DNA of 64,000 nucleotides from Chryseobacterium oranimense (GTDB lineage: Bacteria > Bacteroidota > Bacteroidia > Flavobacteriales > Weeksellaceae): NCBI RefSeq assembly GCF_900129755.1, contig NZ_FQWT01000002.1:744001-808000 (forward strand), in the 5' to 3' direction. Below, piece after piece: positions 1 to 8,241 of this stretch. The first letter of the stretch is position 1, and the number at the start of each line of letters is the position of its first letter. A program made the translations under genes and the position numbers. Below the pieces are notes generated by a model that saw only the letters and a program-made list of their open reading frames with translations, ran no database searches and was not told where the DNA came from.

Positions 1-1
1 T

Positions 2-196
2 GCAGGAAAAGGAAGGGACCTGGAAAAGAAGAGAAGGTTATATTCTGCTATTGCAGAAGAAATATCAAAATCTACTTCAGTCACAAAAAACAATATTGTT
101 ATTGTGTTACTTGAAAACAATATTCAGGAAGACTGGTCATTCGGAAATGGAGAAATACAGGAATCTAAACATTTGTTACCAACTAATAAAGGATAG
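2..196 (+). CDS. tautomerase-like protein, C-terminal part (runs off the window start)
   Basis: An open frame enters from the window edge and stops at 194-196, giving 64 residues. It contains a Gly-Arg-Asp-Leu-Glu-Lys-Lys stretch, a helix with IAEEISKSTSV, then NNIVIVLLE and EDWSFGNG. This order (charged helix, V-V-L-x-E strand, then a Trp-x-x-Gly-Gly/Asn-like end) resembles the 4-oxalocrotonate tautomerase fold. The catalytic N-terminal proline would lie upstream and cannot be seen. The substrate is unknown. A different frame that starts at 51 has no such protein-like features and was rejected. Confidence 0.6.
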   Translation, partial: AGKGRDLEKKRRLYSAIAEEISKSTSVTKNNIVIVLLENNIQEDWSFGNGEIQESKHLLPTNKG

Positions 197-274
197 TATT
201 CTGAAAAATGTAGCAGATTATCAATTGTTGTACTGCTATGTTATTAGATTGGTACATTAAAATTTACATTTTTT

Positions 275-1024
275 ATGAAAACAATACTCATCACCGGAGC
301 CACTTCCGGAATAGGAAAATCTACAGCAGAACTACTGGCTAAACAAGGTAACAGAATTATTATCTGCGGGAGAAGAAATGAAGTTTTAGAATCTTTGAAA
401 ACCGAACTTTCTCAACATACCGAAATATTTAGTTTAAAGTTTGATGTAAGAAATCTTGAAGAAGTTGAGAAAGCTATAAATTCCCTTCCTGAGGAATGGA
501 AGACTATTGATGTCTTAATCAATAATGCAGGAAATGCACACGGTTTGGAACCTCTTTCTTCCGGAAATACAGATGATTGGGATTCTATGATCGACGGCAA
601 TGTAAAAGGTCTCCTATATGTATCCAAAATGATCATCCCGTCTATGAAAGGGCGTAATTCCGGACATATTGTAAACATTAGTTCAGTGGCGGCAAGACAG
701 ACTTATGCCAACGGTACAGTGTATTGTGCAACTAAAAAAGCAGTTGATGTAATTTCTGAAGGAATGCGTCTGGAACTTACGGAATTTGGGATCAAAGTAA
801 CCAATATTCAGCCGGGTGCCGTAGAAACAGACTTTTCCCTTGTAAGATTCAAAGGCGACAGTGAAAGAGCTGCTACTGTATACGCCGGTTATGAAGCCTT
901 AAAAGCAGAAGATATTGCGGATGCCATCGCTTACTGCATCAACGCACCAAAACATGTGATGGTTTCAGATATGACTATTTATCCAAGTGCCCAGAGCGAA
1001 CCGAGAACCATTTACAGAAAATAG
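275..1024 (+). CDS. SDR-family NAD(P)-dependent oxidoreductase (YdfG-like)
   Basis: This is a 249-residue classical short-chain dehydrogenase. The dinucleotide-binding TGATSGIG lies at residues 7-14, NNAG at 83-86, the catalytic Ser in NISS near 136-137, and the YxxxK pair at Tyr150 and Lys154; PGAVETDF follows near 180. Gly-Arg-Arg at 32-34 after the second strand suggests a preference for NADP(H). The length fits the family. The closest named type is the YdfG 3-hydroxy acid/serine dehydrogenase group, but the substrate cannot be read from sequence. It stands alone between a tautomerase-like gene and tsaB, and all three run rightward. Confidence 0.9.
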   Translation: MKTILITGATSGIGKSTAELLAKQGNRIIICGRRNEVLESLKTELSQHTEIFSLKFDVRNLEEVEKAINSLPEEWKTIDVLINNAGNAHGLEPLSSGNTDDWDSMIDGNVKGLLYVSKMIIPSMKGRNSGHIVNISSVAARQTYANGTVYCATKKAVDVISEGMRLELTEFGIKVTNIQPGAVETDFSLVRFKGDSERAATVYAGYEALKAEDIADAIAYCINAPKHVMVSDMTIYPSAQSEPRTIYRK

Positions 1025-1040
1025 TCTCAAATAAAACGCA

Positions 1041-1048
1041 TAAATTTG
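1041..1048 (+). promoter_or_regulatory. -7 promoter element (TAAATTTG) before tsaB
   Basis: TAAATTTG matches the Bacteroidota -7 consensus TAnnTTTG and ends 59 bases before the tsaB ATG. No convincing -33 TTG is seen at the usual distance. Confidence 0.45.
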
Positions 1049-1107
1049 CAGAATATCCGGGAGATATTTGGTCTTTCGTAATTGGACATTAGCTTAAATA
1101 AAAAGAG

Positions 1108-1794
1108 ATGAAAATTCTATATCTGGAAACCTCTTCCAAAAACTGTTCTGTAGCTATTTCAGACGATGAAAAGCTCCTGTGCCTTTGTGAGGAAGTCTCC
1201 GAAAACTATAAACAGTCCGAAAGCCTTCACACCTATGTAGAATGGGCTTTAGAAGGCGCAGGTATCACAATGAATGATATTGAGGCCGTATCATTGGGAA
1301 AAGGGCCTGGTTCTTATACGGGATTAAGAATCGGAGCTGCTTCTGCAAAGGGGTTCTGCTACGGACTGAAGGTACCGTTAATCGCCGTAAATTCTTTAGA
1401 AACGATGATAGAGCCTTTTTTAGGCAAAAACTATGATTATGTAGTGCCATTGATCGATGCAAGGAGAATGGAGGTATATACGGCCGTTTATGACGGTGTG
1501 ACGGGAGAAGAACTTTCGCCGACCGAGGCTAAGATTTTAGATGAAACTTCTTTTCAGGAGTTTAAAGATAAAAAAATGATCTTCGTAGGAGACGGAGCAA
1601 AGAAAGCAAAAGATATCCTGGATCTTCCTGATGCGGAATTTAAAGATGATGCTTATCCTTCTTCTCAGTTTCTTATCAAAAAGACCATAGAAAAGATCAG
1701 CCGGGAAGAGTTTGAAGATATTGCCTACTTTGAGCCTTTCTATCTTAAAGATTTTCATGGAGTAAAGAAAAAGAATTCATCAGATTCTGATTGA
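1108..1794 (+). CDS. tsaB: tRNA threonylcarbamoyladenosine biosynthesis protein TsaB
   Basis: TsaB (YeaZ) is the inactive ASKHA-fold partner of TsaD. The TsaBDE complex transfers threonylcarbamoyl from TC-AMP to A37 of ANN-decoding tRNAs in the cytoplasm. The protein has 228 residues. It opens with ILYLETSS and carries the family signature GKGPGSYTGLRIG at about 64-76, followed by AASAKGF. The sequence lacks the metal-binding histidines of TsaD, as expected. The ATG at 1108 gives the normal N-terminus directly on the first beta strand. The gene ends just before a hairpin terminator shared with the converging sprE. Confidence 0.95.
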   Translation: MKILYLETSSKNCSVAISDDEKLLCLCEEVSENYKQSESLHTYVEWALEGAGITMNDIEAVSLGKGPGSYTGLRIGAASAKGFCYGLKVPLIAVNSLETMIEPFLGKNYDYVVPLIDARRMEVYTAVYDGVTGEELSPTEAKILDETSFQEFKDKKMIFVGDGAKKAKDILDLPDAEFKDDAYPSSQFLIKKTIEKISREEFEDIAYFEPFYLKDFHGVKKKNSSDSD

Positions 1795-1816
1795 CTTTAA
1801 AAAATAGATTAAAAAA

Positions 1817-1842
1817 GCGAAGATTTATTCTTCGCTTTTTTT
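1817..1842. terminator. bidirectional terminator between tsaB and sprE
   Basis: A GCGAAGA/TCTTCGC stem (1817-1823 with 1829-1835) is flanked by an A run on the left and a T run on the right. It can end both converging transcripts. Confidence 0.8.
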
Positions 1843-1845
1843 ATT

Positions 1846-4416
1846 TTAATGAGGCATTTCCGGAATAGCGTCAGGATTGTTTTCCTTACTTTTATCCTTT
1901 TTTAGCTTCTGTTTAGGTTTTTTAGGGTCAGTATTGGCATCCTGTATAAATTGCTGAAGCTGGGCATTCTTATCATTTCCGGCTGGATTTACTGGAATAC
2001 CATTATTCATATTCTGTACAGGCTGTGCAGGCATTTCCGGCTGCTGGGAAAGAGAATTCCCTTTATTATCGGTCGCCTGAAATGAAAGATCACTTTTCAG
2101 ATAATTCAGCATTTCTTTCGCTCTTATGCCTTCAGGGGTTTTGGAATAATTCAGTGCGATCTGTTCAAGCTGCAGGATCATTACCTCTTTTCCGCTTGTT
2201 TTCCCGGTGTTGAATGCATTCAGCAGCTGGAACTTCGGAACAAGGGCATCTTTAGGATACTTCTGGATCGTCTGATCGATCACGTCCCGGCTTTCCGTAA
2301 ACTTTTCAGATTCATAAAGAGCATAAGCCTTTTTGTATTCGTTTTCAACATCTTCCGATGATTTTACGAATGAATTATTTTTAGGATTTCTTGCAAATTC
2401 TGCGTAAGAAGTATAAGGATAGTCTTTTAAAAGAATTTGTTTTGCCTTTTCAGCGGCCTGTGGATTCTTTTGGTAGTTCATCGCAAATATTTCATACAGG
2501 GCCTGAAGCATTACTTTTTCTTCTGGTTTCACGTCAACAAGATCATACAGGGTCTTCGTTGCCAAAGGCGTATTGGTAAAGTAATTCTGGTACATCACAC
2601 CCAGTCCTAAAGAAGCGGTATCCCTGTCCTTCTTGAGCTGCCCCAGCTTTTCCTGATCTGTAGGGATCTGTTCAATATAGTAGGTAGGCTCAAAACGTCT
2701 TGGGTTAGGTGCTGAAGTCACTCCCAAAGCTTCATTTTTCATATCTTCAATGGTCGCCATTTTTTTGGAATAACGCCAGTTATCTGCTAAAGCACGGTCG
2801 CCCCACACCTGCTTAAATGAAGAGGTTCCTTTGCTCACCGTTCCCGTATTGCTGAAATAAAAGCCTTTGGTAGTTACCCCAAAATCTTCAAACGAATTGG
2901 CATTATTGGCAAATATTGAATTGGCATTGTAATCTCCCGTATCAAAACCTTTGTTTCTTTCCGCACGCTTTCTCTCCAGTTCTTCTTTTTCTTCTTTGGC
3001 TTTAAGTTTGGCAATATGTTTTGAGAAAAATTCTGTTCTCTGGGCATCACTCATCCTGGCAAGTGAAAGAATACTGTCGTTCTTCTTGATCAGATAATAA
3101 TTTTTGGAGATCTTCTTGATATATTCGGACTGGTCTTTTAAAAGGACTTTGGAAGGTTCATAAGTCATTACGGTAAGGGCAGAATCGTAGTAAGCGCCGG
3201 CTCCTATGTAGTCATTTTTTTCAAGGTAACTCTTCCCTATTTCATAATACGTAAGACCTCTTACCTGCGGATCAGATACCTTCTCAAACAAAGATTTTTT
3301 AAAGAATTCCTGGGCTTCATCTTTTTTTCCGGCTTTATTGGCCATTAAGCCTAAAGCATAGTAAAATTCGTTCTTTCTAGAACCGTAAGTTCCTTTTTTA
3401 CTGATTCCTTCAAGATAATTTTTAGCTCCGTTATAGTCCCCTTTTCCATTGAAGGTTTTAGCGATTGCGATCTGGGATTTTACCTCAAATTCAAAATCAT
3501 TGGCATATTTATAGGCCTGGGTATAGCTTTCACGGGCTTTATCATTCTGGCCCAGATTTTCAGTAACCTGCCCTCTCAGATAAGCAATTCTGCTTTTCAG
3601 TTTTCTGTCGGAATTCAGTTCAAAAGCCCTGTCAAGCTCAACTACTGCTTCATTTAATTTTCCTGCATCCAAGAGAGCCTCGGAATGATAGATGCTCAAT
3701 AGTTTAGCATAGCTTTTATTAATGTCCTCCCCTTGCAGTTTGGCAAATGTTTCATTGGCTTTATGGTAATCTTTAATCTGTGCATAAGCCACACCCTGAT
3801 AAATTCTTGCCAGCGGAAGCCTTTTATCATCCTTCATATGGGTAAAAACATAGTTCAGGGCATCCAGGGCCTGTACAGCTTTATTCTGATAAATCCTGGA
3901 CTGTACAAGGATCATATAGGCATCAAAAATTTTCTTATTTTTTTCTTCACCGTTTCTGATAACTGAGTATTTATTGATGGCTTTTTGGGCTTTTGCTTCA
4001 GCAATTTCTAAAGTAGTTGCCCCTTTATTCTGAAGCTCATCAGGCATTTCAGGGGTTGCATTCCCCTTTGCGTTCGGCATGGAAGGAGGCATTCCAGGTG
4101 ATCCCCTTTCAGAACCCCGGTTGATCTCACCCATTTTCATAGAATTTTCTGCAAATGCCTCAGACTGGCCCAGATCACTTCCCAAAGGCTGATCCTCGTA
4201 TGTAAGAATAGGAATGTAAGGAGCATAAAAATTATCTTTATGGCCCTTATCTCTGCTCGTAAATTCACTGTTTAACGCATCTTTTGCATTAAAAAGGGTA
4301 TTATAGTAAGTGTTGAATCCTTTTAAGAATTTTGATCGCTGTTCCGGCTTTTTTGTCTTGGTAGCACAGGAAGCAACAATACACATGATTAAAAGGAATA
4401 ATATATTCTTTTTCAT
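1846..4416 (-). CDS. sprE: type IX secretion system periplasmic lipoprotein SprE/PorW (TPR)
   Basis: This is an 856-residue lipoprotein. Residues 1-16 form a signal peptide ending in a lipobox with Cys17 (IVAS-C). The GFNTYYNTLFNAKDALN stretch near 33-49 is typical of SprE/PorW. A long array of TPR-like helix pairs follows (YQGVAYAQIKDYHKA, AYLRGQVTENLGQ, YEIGKSYLEKNDY and others). A low-complexity Pro/Met/Asn/Lys tail ends in IPEMPH. SprE/PorW is needed for gliding motility and protein export by the type IX machine, where it is thought to link the trans-envelope motor to the outer-membrane translocon. It is the last gene of a leftward run with maf, the KdsC-like gene and the DUF2520 gene. 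Confidence 0.88.
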   Translation of the reverse strand: MKKNILFLLIMCIVASCATKTKKPEQRSKFLKGFNTYYNTLFNAKDALNSEFTSRDKGHKDNFYAPYIPILTYEDQPLGSDLGQSEAFAENSMKMGEINRGSERGSPGMPPSMPNAKGNATPEMPDELQNKGATTLEIAEAKAQKAINKYSVIRNGEEKNKKIFDAYMILVQSRIYQNKAVQALDALNYVFTHMKDDKRLPLARIYQGVAYAQIKDYHKANETFAKLQGEDINKSYAKLLSIYHSEALLDAGKLNEAVVELDRAFELNSDRKLKSRIAYLRGQVTENLGQNDKARESYTQAYKYANDFEFEVKSQIAIAKTFNGKGDYNGAKNYLEGISKKGTYGSRKNEFYYALGLMANKAGKKDEAQEFFKKSLFEKVSDPQVRGLTYYEIGKSYLEKNDYIGAGAYYDSALTVMTYEPSKVLLKDQSEYIKKISKNYYLIKKNDSILSLARMSDAQRTEFFSKHIAKLKAKEEKEELERKRAERNKGFDTGDYNANSIFANNANSFEDFGVTTKGFYFSNTGTVSKGTSSFKQVWGDRALADNWRYSKKMATIEDMKNEALGVTSAPNPRRFEPTYYIEQIPTDQEKLGQLKKDRDTASLGLGVMYQNYFTNTPLATKTLYDLVDVKPEEKVMLQALYEIFAMNYQKNPQAAEKAKQILLKDYPYTSYAEFARNPKNNSFVKSSEDVENEYKKAYALYESEKFTESRDVIDQTIQKYPKDALVPKFQLLNAFNTGKTSGKEVMILQLEQIALNYSKTPEGIRAKEMLNYLKSDLSFQATDNKGNSLSQQPEMPAQPVQNMNNGIPVNPAGNDKNAQLQQFIQDANTDPKKPKQKLKKDKSKENNPDAIPEMPH

Positions 4417-4501
4417 TATTCAATATAACTCTCTTATCTGCTTTTTATTATGAGCAGTTGATGATTTTGTAAAAATAACAAAATTTTGTAATGAATAATA
4501 T

Positions 4502-5056
4502 TTATATTTCTTTCAAAATTTTATAAACCAAATGGGTAGGAAGTCCCATGATGGTATAAAAGCTTCCGTTCATCCTGCTGATCTTTGCCATGCCCAGCCA
4601 TTCCTGGATGCCATAGCTTCCTGCTTTGTCGAAAGGCTTATAGTTTTGAATATAATATTCTATTTCATCATCCGTCATTTCATCCAGTTCTACATCCGCC
4701 ACATCAGTTTCAGTAATTGTTTTACTACCGGATTTTATCGTAATTCCGGTGTATACCTGATGGGTTTTTCCTGAAAGTAAACGAAGCATCTGTTTTGCTT
4801 CATGCTCATCTTTAGGTTTTCCCAGGATCTGGTCTTCTATGGCTACTACCGTATCGGCTGTTATCAGGACTTCATCATCCGCTAATTCCCTGAATGCCTT
4901 TGCTTTTAGTTCTGACAGGTAAGCTGCGCCCTCTTCTATTCTGATGTCTTCCGGAAGAATTTCCTCACAGTCTATTTTTACCACTTCAAAATCGAAGCCT
5001 AAACTTGAAAGCAATTCTTTTCTTCTGGGTGACTGGGATGCTAAAAGTAATTTCAT
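4502..5056 (-). CDS. Maf/YceF-family nucleotide pyrophosphatase
   Basis: The 184-residue protein begins LLLASQSPRRKELL (3-16), the Maf signature with its Ser-x-x-Arg-Arg phosphate-binding loop. It also has ADTVV near residue 67 and a later KAGSYGIQEW. Maf proteins hydrolyse non-canonical or modified nucleoside triphosphates (dTTP/UTP or m7GTP type) to monophosphates, acting in housecleaning. The subgroup cannot be fixed by eye. It sits 8 bases after the KdsC-like gene and 85 bases before sprE on the same strand. Confidence 0.9.
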   Translation of the reverse strand: MKLLLASQSPRRKELLSSLGFDFEVVKIDCEEILPEDIRIEEGAAYLSELKAKAFRELADDEVLITADTVVAIEDQILGKPKDEHEAKQMLRLLSGKTHQVYTGITIKSGSKTITETDVADVELDEMTDDEIEYYIQNYKPFDKAGSYGIQEWLGMAKISRMNGSFYTIMGLPTHLVYKILKEI

Positions 5057-5064
5057 AAGCCGTT

Positions 5065-5583
5065 TTATACAGATTGAGTGTTATCGTCGTGCCAGTTCCC
5101 CTGAACCTTCATCACCTGCTCTATCACATCCCGTACGGCTCCGCTTCCGCCTTTTTTTTCAGAAATATAATCAGATATTCCTTTTACTTCAGGAACAGCA
5201 TTTTCAGGGCATGCGGCAATAGCTGAGTTTTCCATGATATGAATATCGGGAAGATCATCTCCCATCGTCAGAATCTCTTCGTTTTTAAGGTTATATTTCT
5301 TTTTAAAATCTTCAAAATCAGCCATTTTATTGTGGGATTTCGGGTAATAGTCTTCTATTCCCAGGTAATTGATCCTGTGCTTCACCATTTCATCGTTTCC
5401 ACCGGTGATTACCCCAATCAGATAATTGTTTTTCAATGCTTTAACTACTGCATAACCGTCCAGAACATTCATTACCCTGCACATATTCCCGCCCGGAAGC
5501 AGATAAACGCTTCCGTCTGTAAAAACTCCGTCCACATCAAATACAAACGCCTTAATATCTTTTAATTTCTCTTTATAGCTCAT
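5065..5583 (-). CDS. KdsC-like HAD phosphatase (3-deoxy-D-manno-octulosonate 8-phosphate phosphatase family)
   Basis: The protein has 172 residues and the compact cap-less HAD fold of KdsC. Motif I is DVDGVFTDG with nucleophile Asp16 and acid/base Asp18. ITGG supplies the motif II Thr near 60, and the motif IV GDDLPD lies near 108. KdsC removes phosphate from KDO-8-P in lipopolysaccharide core synthesis. Bacteroidota proteins of this type are often annotated only as HAD hydrolases, so the substrate is inferred. The start overlaps the end of the upstream DUF2520 gene by 11 bases, indicating translational coupling. Confidence 0.83.
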   Translation of the reverse strand: MSYKEKLKDIKAFVFDVDGVFTDGSVYLLPGGNMCRVMNVLDGYAVVKALKNNYLIGVITGGNDEMVKHRINYLGIEDYYPKSHNKMADFEDFKKKYNLKNEEILTMGDDLPDIHIMENSAIAACPENAVPEVKGISDYISEKKGGSGAVRDVIEQVMKVQGNWHDDNTQSV

Positions 5584-6322
5584 ACATTTTTTGAATAGAA
5601 TGATTCATTGTCTTATAAATTTCAAGACTTTCGTCTTTTAATAGCTGTTCATGTAGTTCCAGAACCCTTACATCATTTCTTACGGCAGGTCCGGTTTGTG
5701 CAGATTTCGGATCTATTTCATAAATTTTCTGTACCGTTTCATTGATAAGCGGCAGGAAATAATCAAACGGAATTTCCTGTGAATCCGAGATTTCTTTAGC
5801 TCTTGCGAAAAGATGATTCACAAAATTACAGGCAAAAACAGCCGTCAGATGGATATATTTTCTCTTTTCATAACTGCTTTCCATGACATTCTCAGAAATC
5901 CTGGAAGCCAGCTCAATAAGAAGCTGCTGGTCCTGATCATTTTCAGCTTCAATGAAGAATGGAATTTTTTCATAATCCAGTTCTTTTGATTTTGAAAATG
6001 TCTGTAAAGGATAAAAGCTTGATTTTCTGTACTCCCCTGTTAAAATTTCTTTAGGAAGAGACCCTGAAGTATGGGCAACCAGACAGTCTTTTTTAGTGAT
6101 AAGCTGAGAAACATTTTCCACAGACTTATCACTTACACAAATAATGTACAGATCTGCATCCTGAAGATGCTCCGTAGAGAAAGGAACATTCAATTCCTCA
6201 GAAATTTTTCCCAGTTCTTCCCTGTTTCTTCCAAAAATCTGTGCTAATGGAATACCTTTCAGTCTAAAAGCTTTTGCCAGATGGTAAGCTACATTTCCGG
6301 ATCCTATGATTACAATTTGCAT
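5573..6322 (-). CDS. Rossmann-like and DUF2520 domain protein
   Basis: This 249-residue protein opens with the dinucleotide-binding VIIGSGNVAYHLA (3-15) and ends in an all-helical C-terminal half (from about 130). That layout resembles the F420/NADP oxidoreductase and pyrroline-5-carboxylate reductase groups. The middle contains IICVSDKSV and VAHTSGSLP, typical of DUF2520 proteins. The reaction is not established. It is first in the leftward run DUF2520-KdsC-Maf-SprE, and a -7 element lies only 4 bases before its ATG. Confidence 0.82.
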   Translation of the reverse strand: MQIVIIGSGNVAYHLAKAFRLKGIPLAQIFGRNREELGKISEELNVPFSTEHLQDADLYIICVSDKSVENVSQLITKKDCLVAHTSGSLPKEILTGEYRKSSFYPLQTFSKSKELDYEKIPFFIEAENDQDQQLLIELASRISENVMESSYEKRKYIHLTAVFACNFVNHLFARAKEISDSQEIPFDYFLPLINETVQKIYEIDPKSAQTGPAVRNDVRVLELHEQLLKDESLEIYKTMNHSIQKMYEL

Positions 6323-6326
6323 CTAA

Positions 6327-6334
6327 CAAAGATA
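6327..6334 (-). promoter_or_regulatory. -7 promoter element (TATCTTTG) almost abutting the DUF2520 start codon
   Basis: On the minus strand TATCTTTG ends four bases before the ATG at 6322. With the usual Bacteroidota spacing the transcript would begin at or next to the start codon, so the operon mRNA may be leaderless. Confidence 0.55.
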
Positions 6335-6388
6335 AGATTTTAAAGGAAGACAGGAAAAGAGAGCCGGAAGTTTTGTGGGAATAGTCCA

Positions 6389-6410
6389 TGAGCCTATTGC
6401 TTAAGGCTCA
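6389..6410. other. hairpin in the divergent promoter region
   Basis: TGAGCCT (6389-6395) pairs with AGGCTCA (6404-6410) across an 8-base loop. There is no T run. It lies between the leftward DUF2520 operon and the rightward sigma factor gene, so it could be a regulatory palindrome. Its function is unknown. Confidence 0.3.
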
Positions 6411-6478
6411 CCATATAAGGATCTGATATTATTTTAAATATTTGGACTGAAAATTGAATAAGTAATTTAACTTTCGGC

Positions 6479-6486
6479 TATTTTTG
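6479..6486 (+). promoter_or_regulatory. -7 promoter element (TATTTTTG) of the ECF sigma operon
   Basis: TATTTTTG fits TAnnTTTG. A TTG at 6454-6456 lies 22 bases upstream as a possible -33 element. The ATG follows 25 bases after the -7 box. Confidence 0.5.
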
Positions 6487-6511
6487 TAATCCAAAACAGT
6501 GAAAGCATCTT

Positions 6512-7063
6512 ATGAAGATTAAGGACGCGGAAATTATTTCGTTGATGCAGAATCCACGGACCCAGGAAAAAGGGGTACGTGCCTTGATGGATGCTTATCA
6601 GAGCAGATTGTATTGGCACATCAGAAGGATTATTGTGGATGGAGACTTGGCTCAGGATACGCTGCAGGAGACTTTTATTAAGGCCTATCAGAATTTTCAC
6701 CAGTTCAAAAACGACAGCCAGCTGTATACCTGGTTGTACAGGATCGCTACCAACGAAGCATTACAGCAGGTAAACAAGATGAAGAAAATGCAGAAAACGG
6801 ATGAAGATCCGGAATATTATATGCAGAACCTGGTGGCCGACAATACGGACGGAGATGCAGAAGAAATACAACTGCTGCTCCAGAACGCTATACAAAGCCT
6901 GCCCGAAAAGCAGAAACTGGTATTTATGATGCGGTATTATGATGATTTACCCTATGAAGAAATATCTAAAATTGTTGATATGTCCATAGGAACTTTAAAA
7001 ACAAATTATCATTATGCCAAACAGAAAATAGAAGAGTTTATTAAAGAAAATTACGAAAGATAA
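6512..7063 (+). CDS. ECF-type RNA polymerase sigma-70 factor
   Basis: The protein has 183 residues and only the two sigma domains of the ECF group. Region 2 (about 35-95) contains AQDTLQETFIKAYQNF and YTWLYRIATNEAL. Region 4 (about 125-180) contains LPEKQKLVFMMRYYDDLPYEEIS and IGTLKTNYHYAKQKIEE. It should direct RNA polymerase to a small regulon. The next two genes, a membrane-anchored protein and a periplasmic LTxxQ-like protein, form the common flavobacterial arrangement of sigma factor, probable anti-sigma partner and sensor. This suggests a response to the envelope. Confidence 0.93.
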   Translation: MKIKDAEIISLMQNPRTQEKGVRALMDAYQSRLYWHIRRIIVDGDLAQDTLQETFIKAYQNFHQFKNDSQLYTWLYRIATNEALQQVNKMKKMQKTDEDPEYYMQNLVADNTDGDAEEIQLLLQNAIQSLPEKQKLVFMMRYYDDLPYEEISKIVDMSIGTLKTNYHYAKQKIEEFIKENYER

Positions 7064-7082
7064 TTTTTTGACCCAAATCAAG

Positions 7083-7616
7083 ATGAAAGAGTTCGACATA
7101 GAAAAACTAGAACGAAAAAACATTTACAAAGTTCCGGATCATTTATTTGAAAATATCCAGAATAATGTAATGAACGAAGTGAAAGCGAATAAAAAAGCAC
7201 CCATTTTTAAATTGAATTGGATGTATGCCGCTGCGGCATCACTGGCTTTGATATTTGGAGCAACGTATGTTTTTAATTCTGACCATGAGACGACAGAAAA
7301 TTTGTTGAATTCAAAAACATTAGTCGACAATAGCCAGAAGCCCAAAACAGAAAGTGAAAGAGCTTATGAAACACTGGAAGCAGATTTAACTTCTGTTGAA
7401 AATAATAATCAAACAGTTGTAAATCAGGAAAATAAAACTATTGCAAGCAACCCGGTGAAGGAAGTTGACCATAAAACAACTTCACAACCCGCAAAAGCAG
7501 TCACTAAACAAGAAGAAGTTAAAATGAATGAATACCTGGATACGTTTTCCAATTCTGAAATATCAGAACTGGCAAGTAATTCCACGCAGGACGTTTATTT
7601 AGATTTATATAATTAA
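7083..7616 (+). CDS. single-pass membrane protein, probable anti-sigma-type partner
   Basis: The ATG at 7083 gives 177 residues; a TTG at 7068 in the same frame would add five. The order is a charged cytoplasmic N-terminus of about 43 residues, one membrane segment at about 44-64 (WMYAAAASLALIFGATYVF), then a long Asn/Thr/Gln-rich periplasmic tail. No canonical zinc-binding anti-sigma motif is visible. The topology, position and spacing after the sigma gene imply an anti-sigma role, but this is inference. The gap to the next gene is 7 bases, consistent with one operon. Confidence 0.7.
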   Translation: MKEFDIEKLERKNIYKVPDHLFENIQNNVMNEVKANKKAPIFKLNWMYAAAASLALIFGATYVFNSDHETTENLLNSKTLVDNSQKPKTESERAYETLEADLTSVENNNQTVVNQENKTIASNPVKEVDHKTTSQPAKAVTKQEEVKMNEYLDTFSNSEISELASNSTQDVYLDLYN

Positions 7617-7623
7617 AAGAAAG

Positions 7624-8145
7624 ATGAAAAAGATATTATTTACACTTTTTATTATTTATGGTTTTGGTCTGAATGCGCAAAATGGGCAGACGACAGATTA
7701 CGACTGGAAAAAAATGGACCCTAAACAACGAAAAGAGGTAATAAACAATCTTTCTCCCGAGGAGAGAAAAGAACTTCTTAAAAAGTTCAGGAATAATATG
7801 GTGCTGGAAAATCTCGATATTGATCCCAGCGATAAAACAGAATTTACTCAGCTTTATAATGAGTATTTAGATAATCAGAAACAGATAAAAAGCCAGTTTA
7901 ATTCTAATTTTAACCCGGAAACTTTATCTGATGAGGAAGCTAAAGCAAAACTTCAGCAGAGCTTCGAAGTGGGACAGAAGCTGCTGGATAACAGGAAGAA
8001 GTATGCTGACAAGATGCAGCAGGTAATTCCTTGCCAGAAAGTATTAAAACTATTCCAGACTGAAGGAATGATGAGAGATAAGATGAATGAAAGAAGACCT
8101 CATTCCGGGTACAATAATATGGCAAGGCCCAAACAAAACCCATAA
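7624..8145 (+). CDS. secreted Spy/CpxP-like (LTxxQ-type) protein, sensor partner of the ECF operon
   Basis: The protein has 173 residues. A signal peptide at 1-18 ends in LNAQ. The mature part is highly charged and helical: MDPKQRKEVINNLSPEERKELLKKFR, then a helix with LDNRKKYADKMQQVIP, CQKVLKLFQTE and MRDKMNERR. This pattern (paired helices with a Cys-Gln-x-x-Lys-x-x-x-x-Phe end) recalls the Spy/CpxP periplasmic chaperone group, often called sensor of ECF-type sigma factor in flavobacteria. It probably samples folding or metal stress outside the membrane, but that function is inferred from position. Confidence 0.65.
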   Translation: MKKILFTLFIIYGFGLNAQNGQTTDYDWKKMDPKQRKEVINNLSPEERKELLKKFRNNMVLENLDIDPSDKTEFTQLYNEYLDNQKQIKSQFNSNFNPETLSDEEAKAKLQQSFEVGQKLLDNRKKYADKMQQVIPCQKVLKLFQTEGMMRDKMNERRPHSGYNNMARPKQNP

Positions 8146-8167
8146 TAGTTTATTTTTTTAATGTTGG

Positions 8168-8205
8168 ACGGCTCTTACAGATTTATTCTGTGAGAGCCGT
8201 TTAAT
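8168..8205 (+). terminator. terminator of the ECF sigma operon
   Basis: ACGGCTCT (8168-8175) pairs with AGAGCCGT (8193-8200), with further pairing inside. A short T-rich tail follows. Confidence 0.65.
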
Positions 8206-8218
8206 GTTTATGAATTAC

Positions 8219-8226
8219 TATTTTTG
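8219..8226 (+). promoter_or_regulatory. -7 promoter element (TATTTTTG) before the secreted unknown gene
   Basis: TATTTTTG matches TAnnTTTG and ends 15 bases before the ATG at 8242. It overlaps the possible TTG start at 8224, which argues against that start. Confidence 0.55.
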
Positions 8227-8241
8227 CACCAAAAAAATAGA

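Noticed and set aside
51..260. A 69-residue frame on the plus strand at the window start
   Set aside because: A different frame (2-196) gives a tautomerase-like end with sensible composition; this one does not resemble a protein.
7068..7082. TTG start for the membrane protein after the sigma factor
   Set aside because: The ATG at 7083 is more likely; the extra five residues add nothing recognisable. It remains possible.
8224..8241. TTG start for the secreted unknown protein
   Set aside because: It falls inside the -7 promoter box, and the later ATG gives a clean signal peptide.
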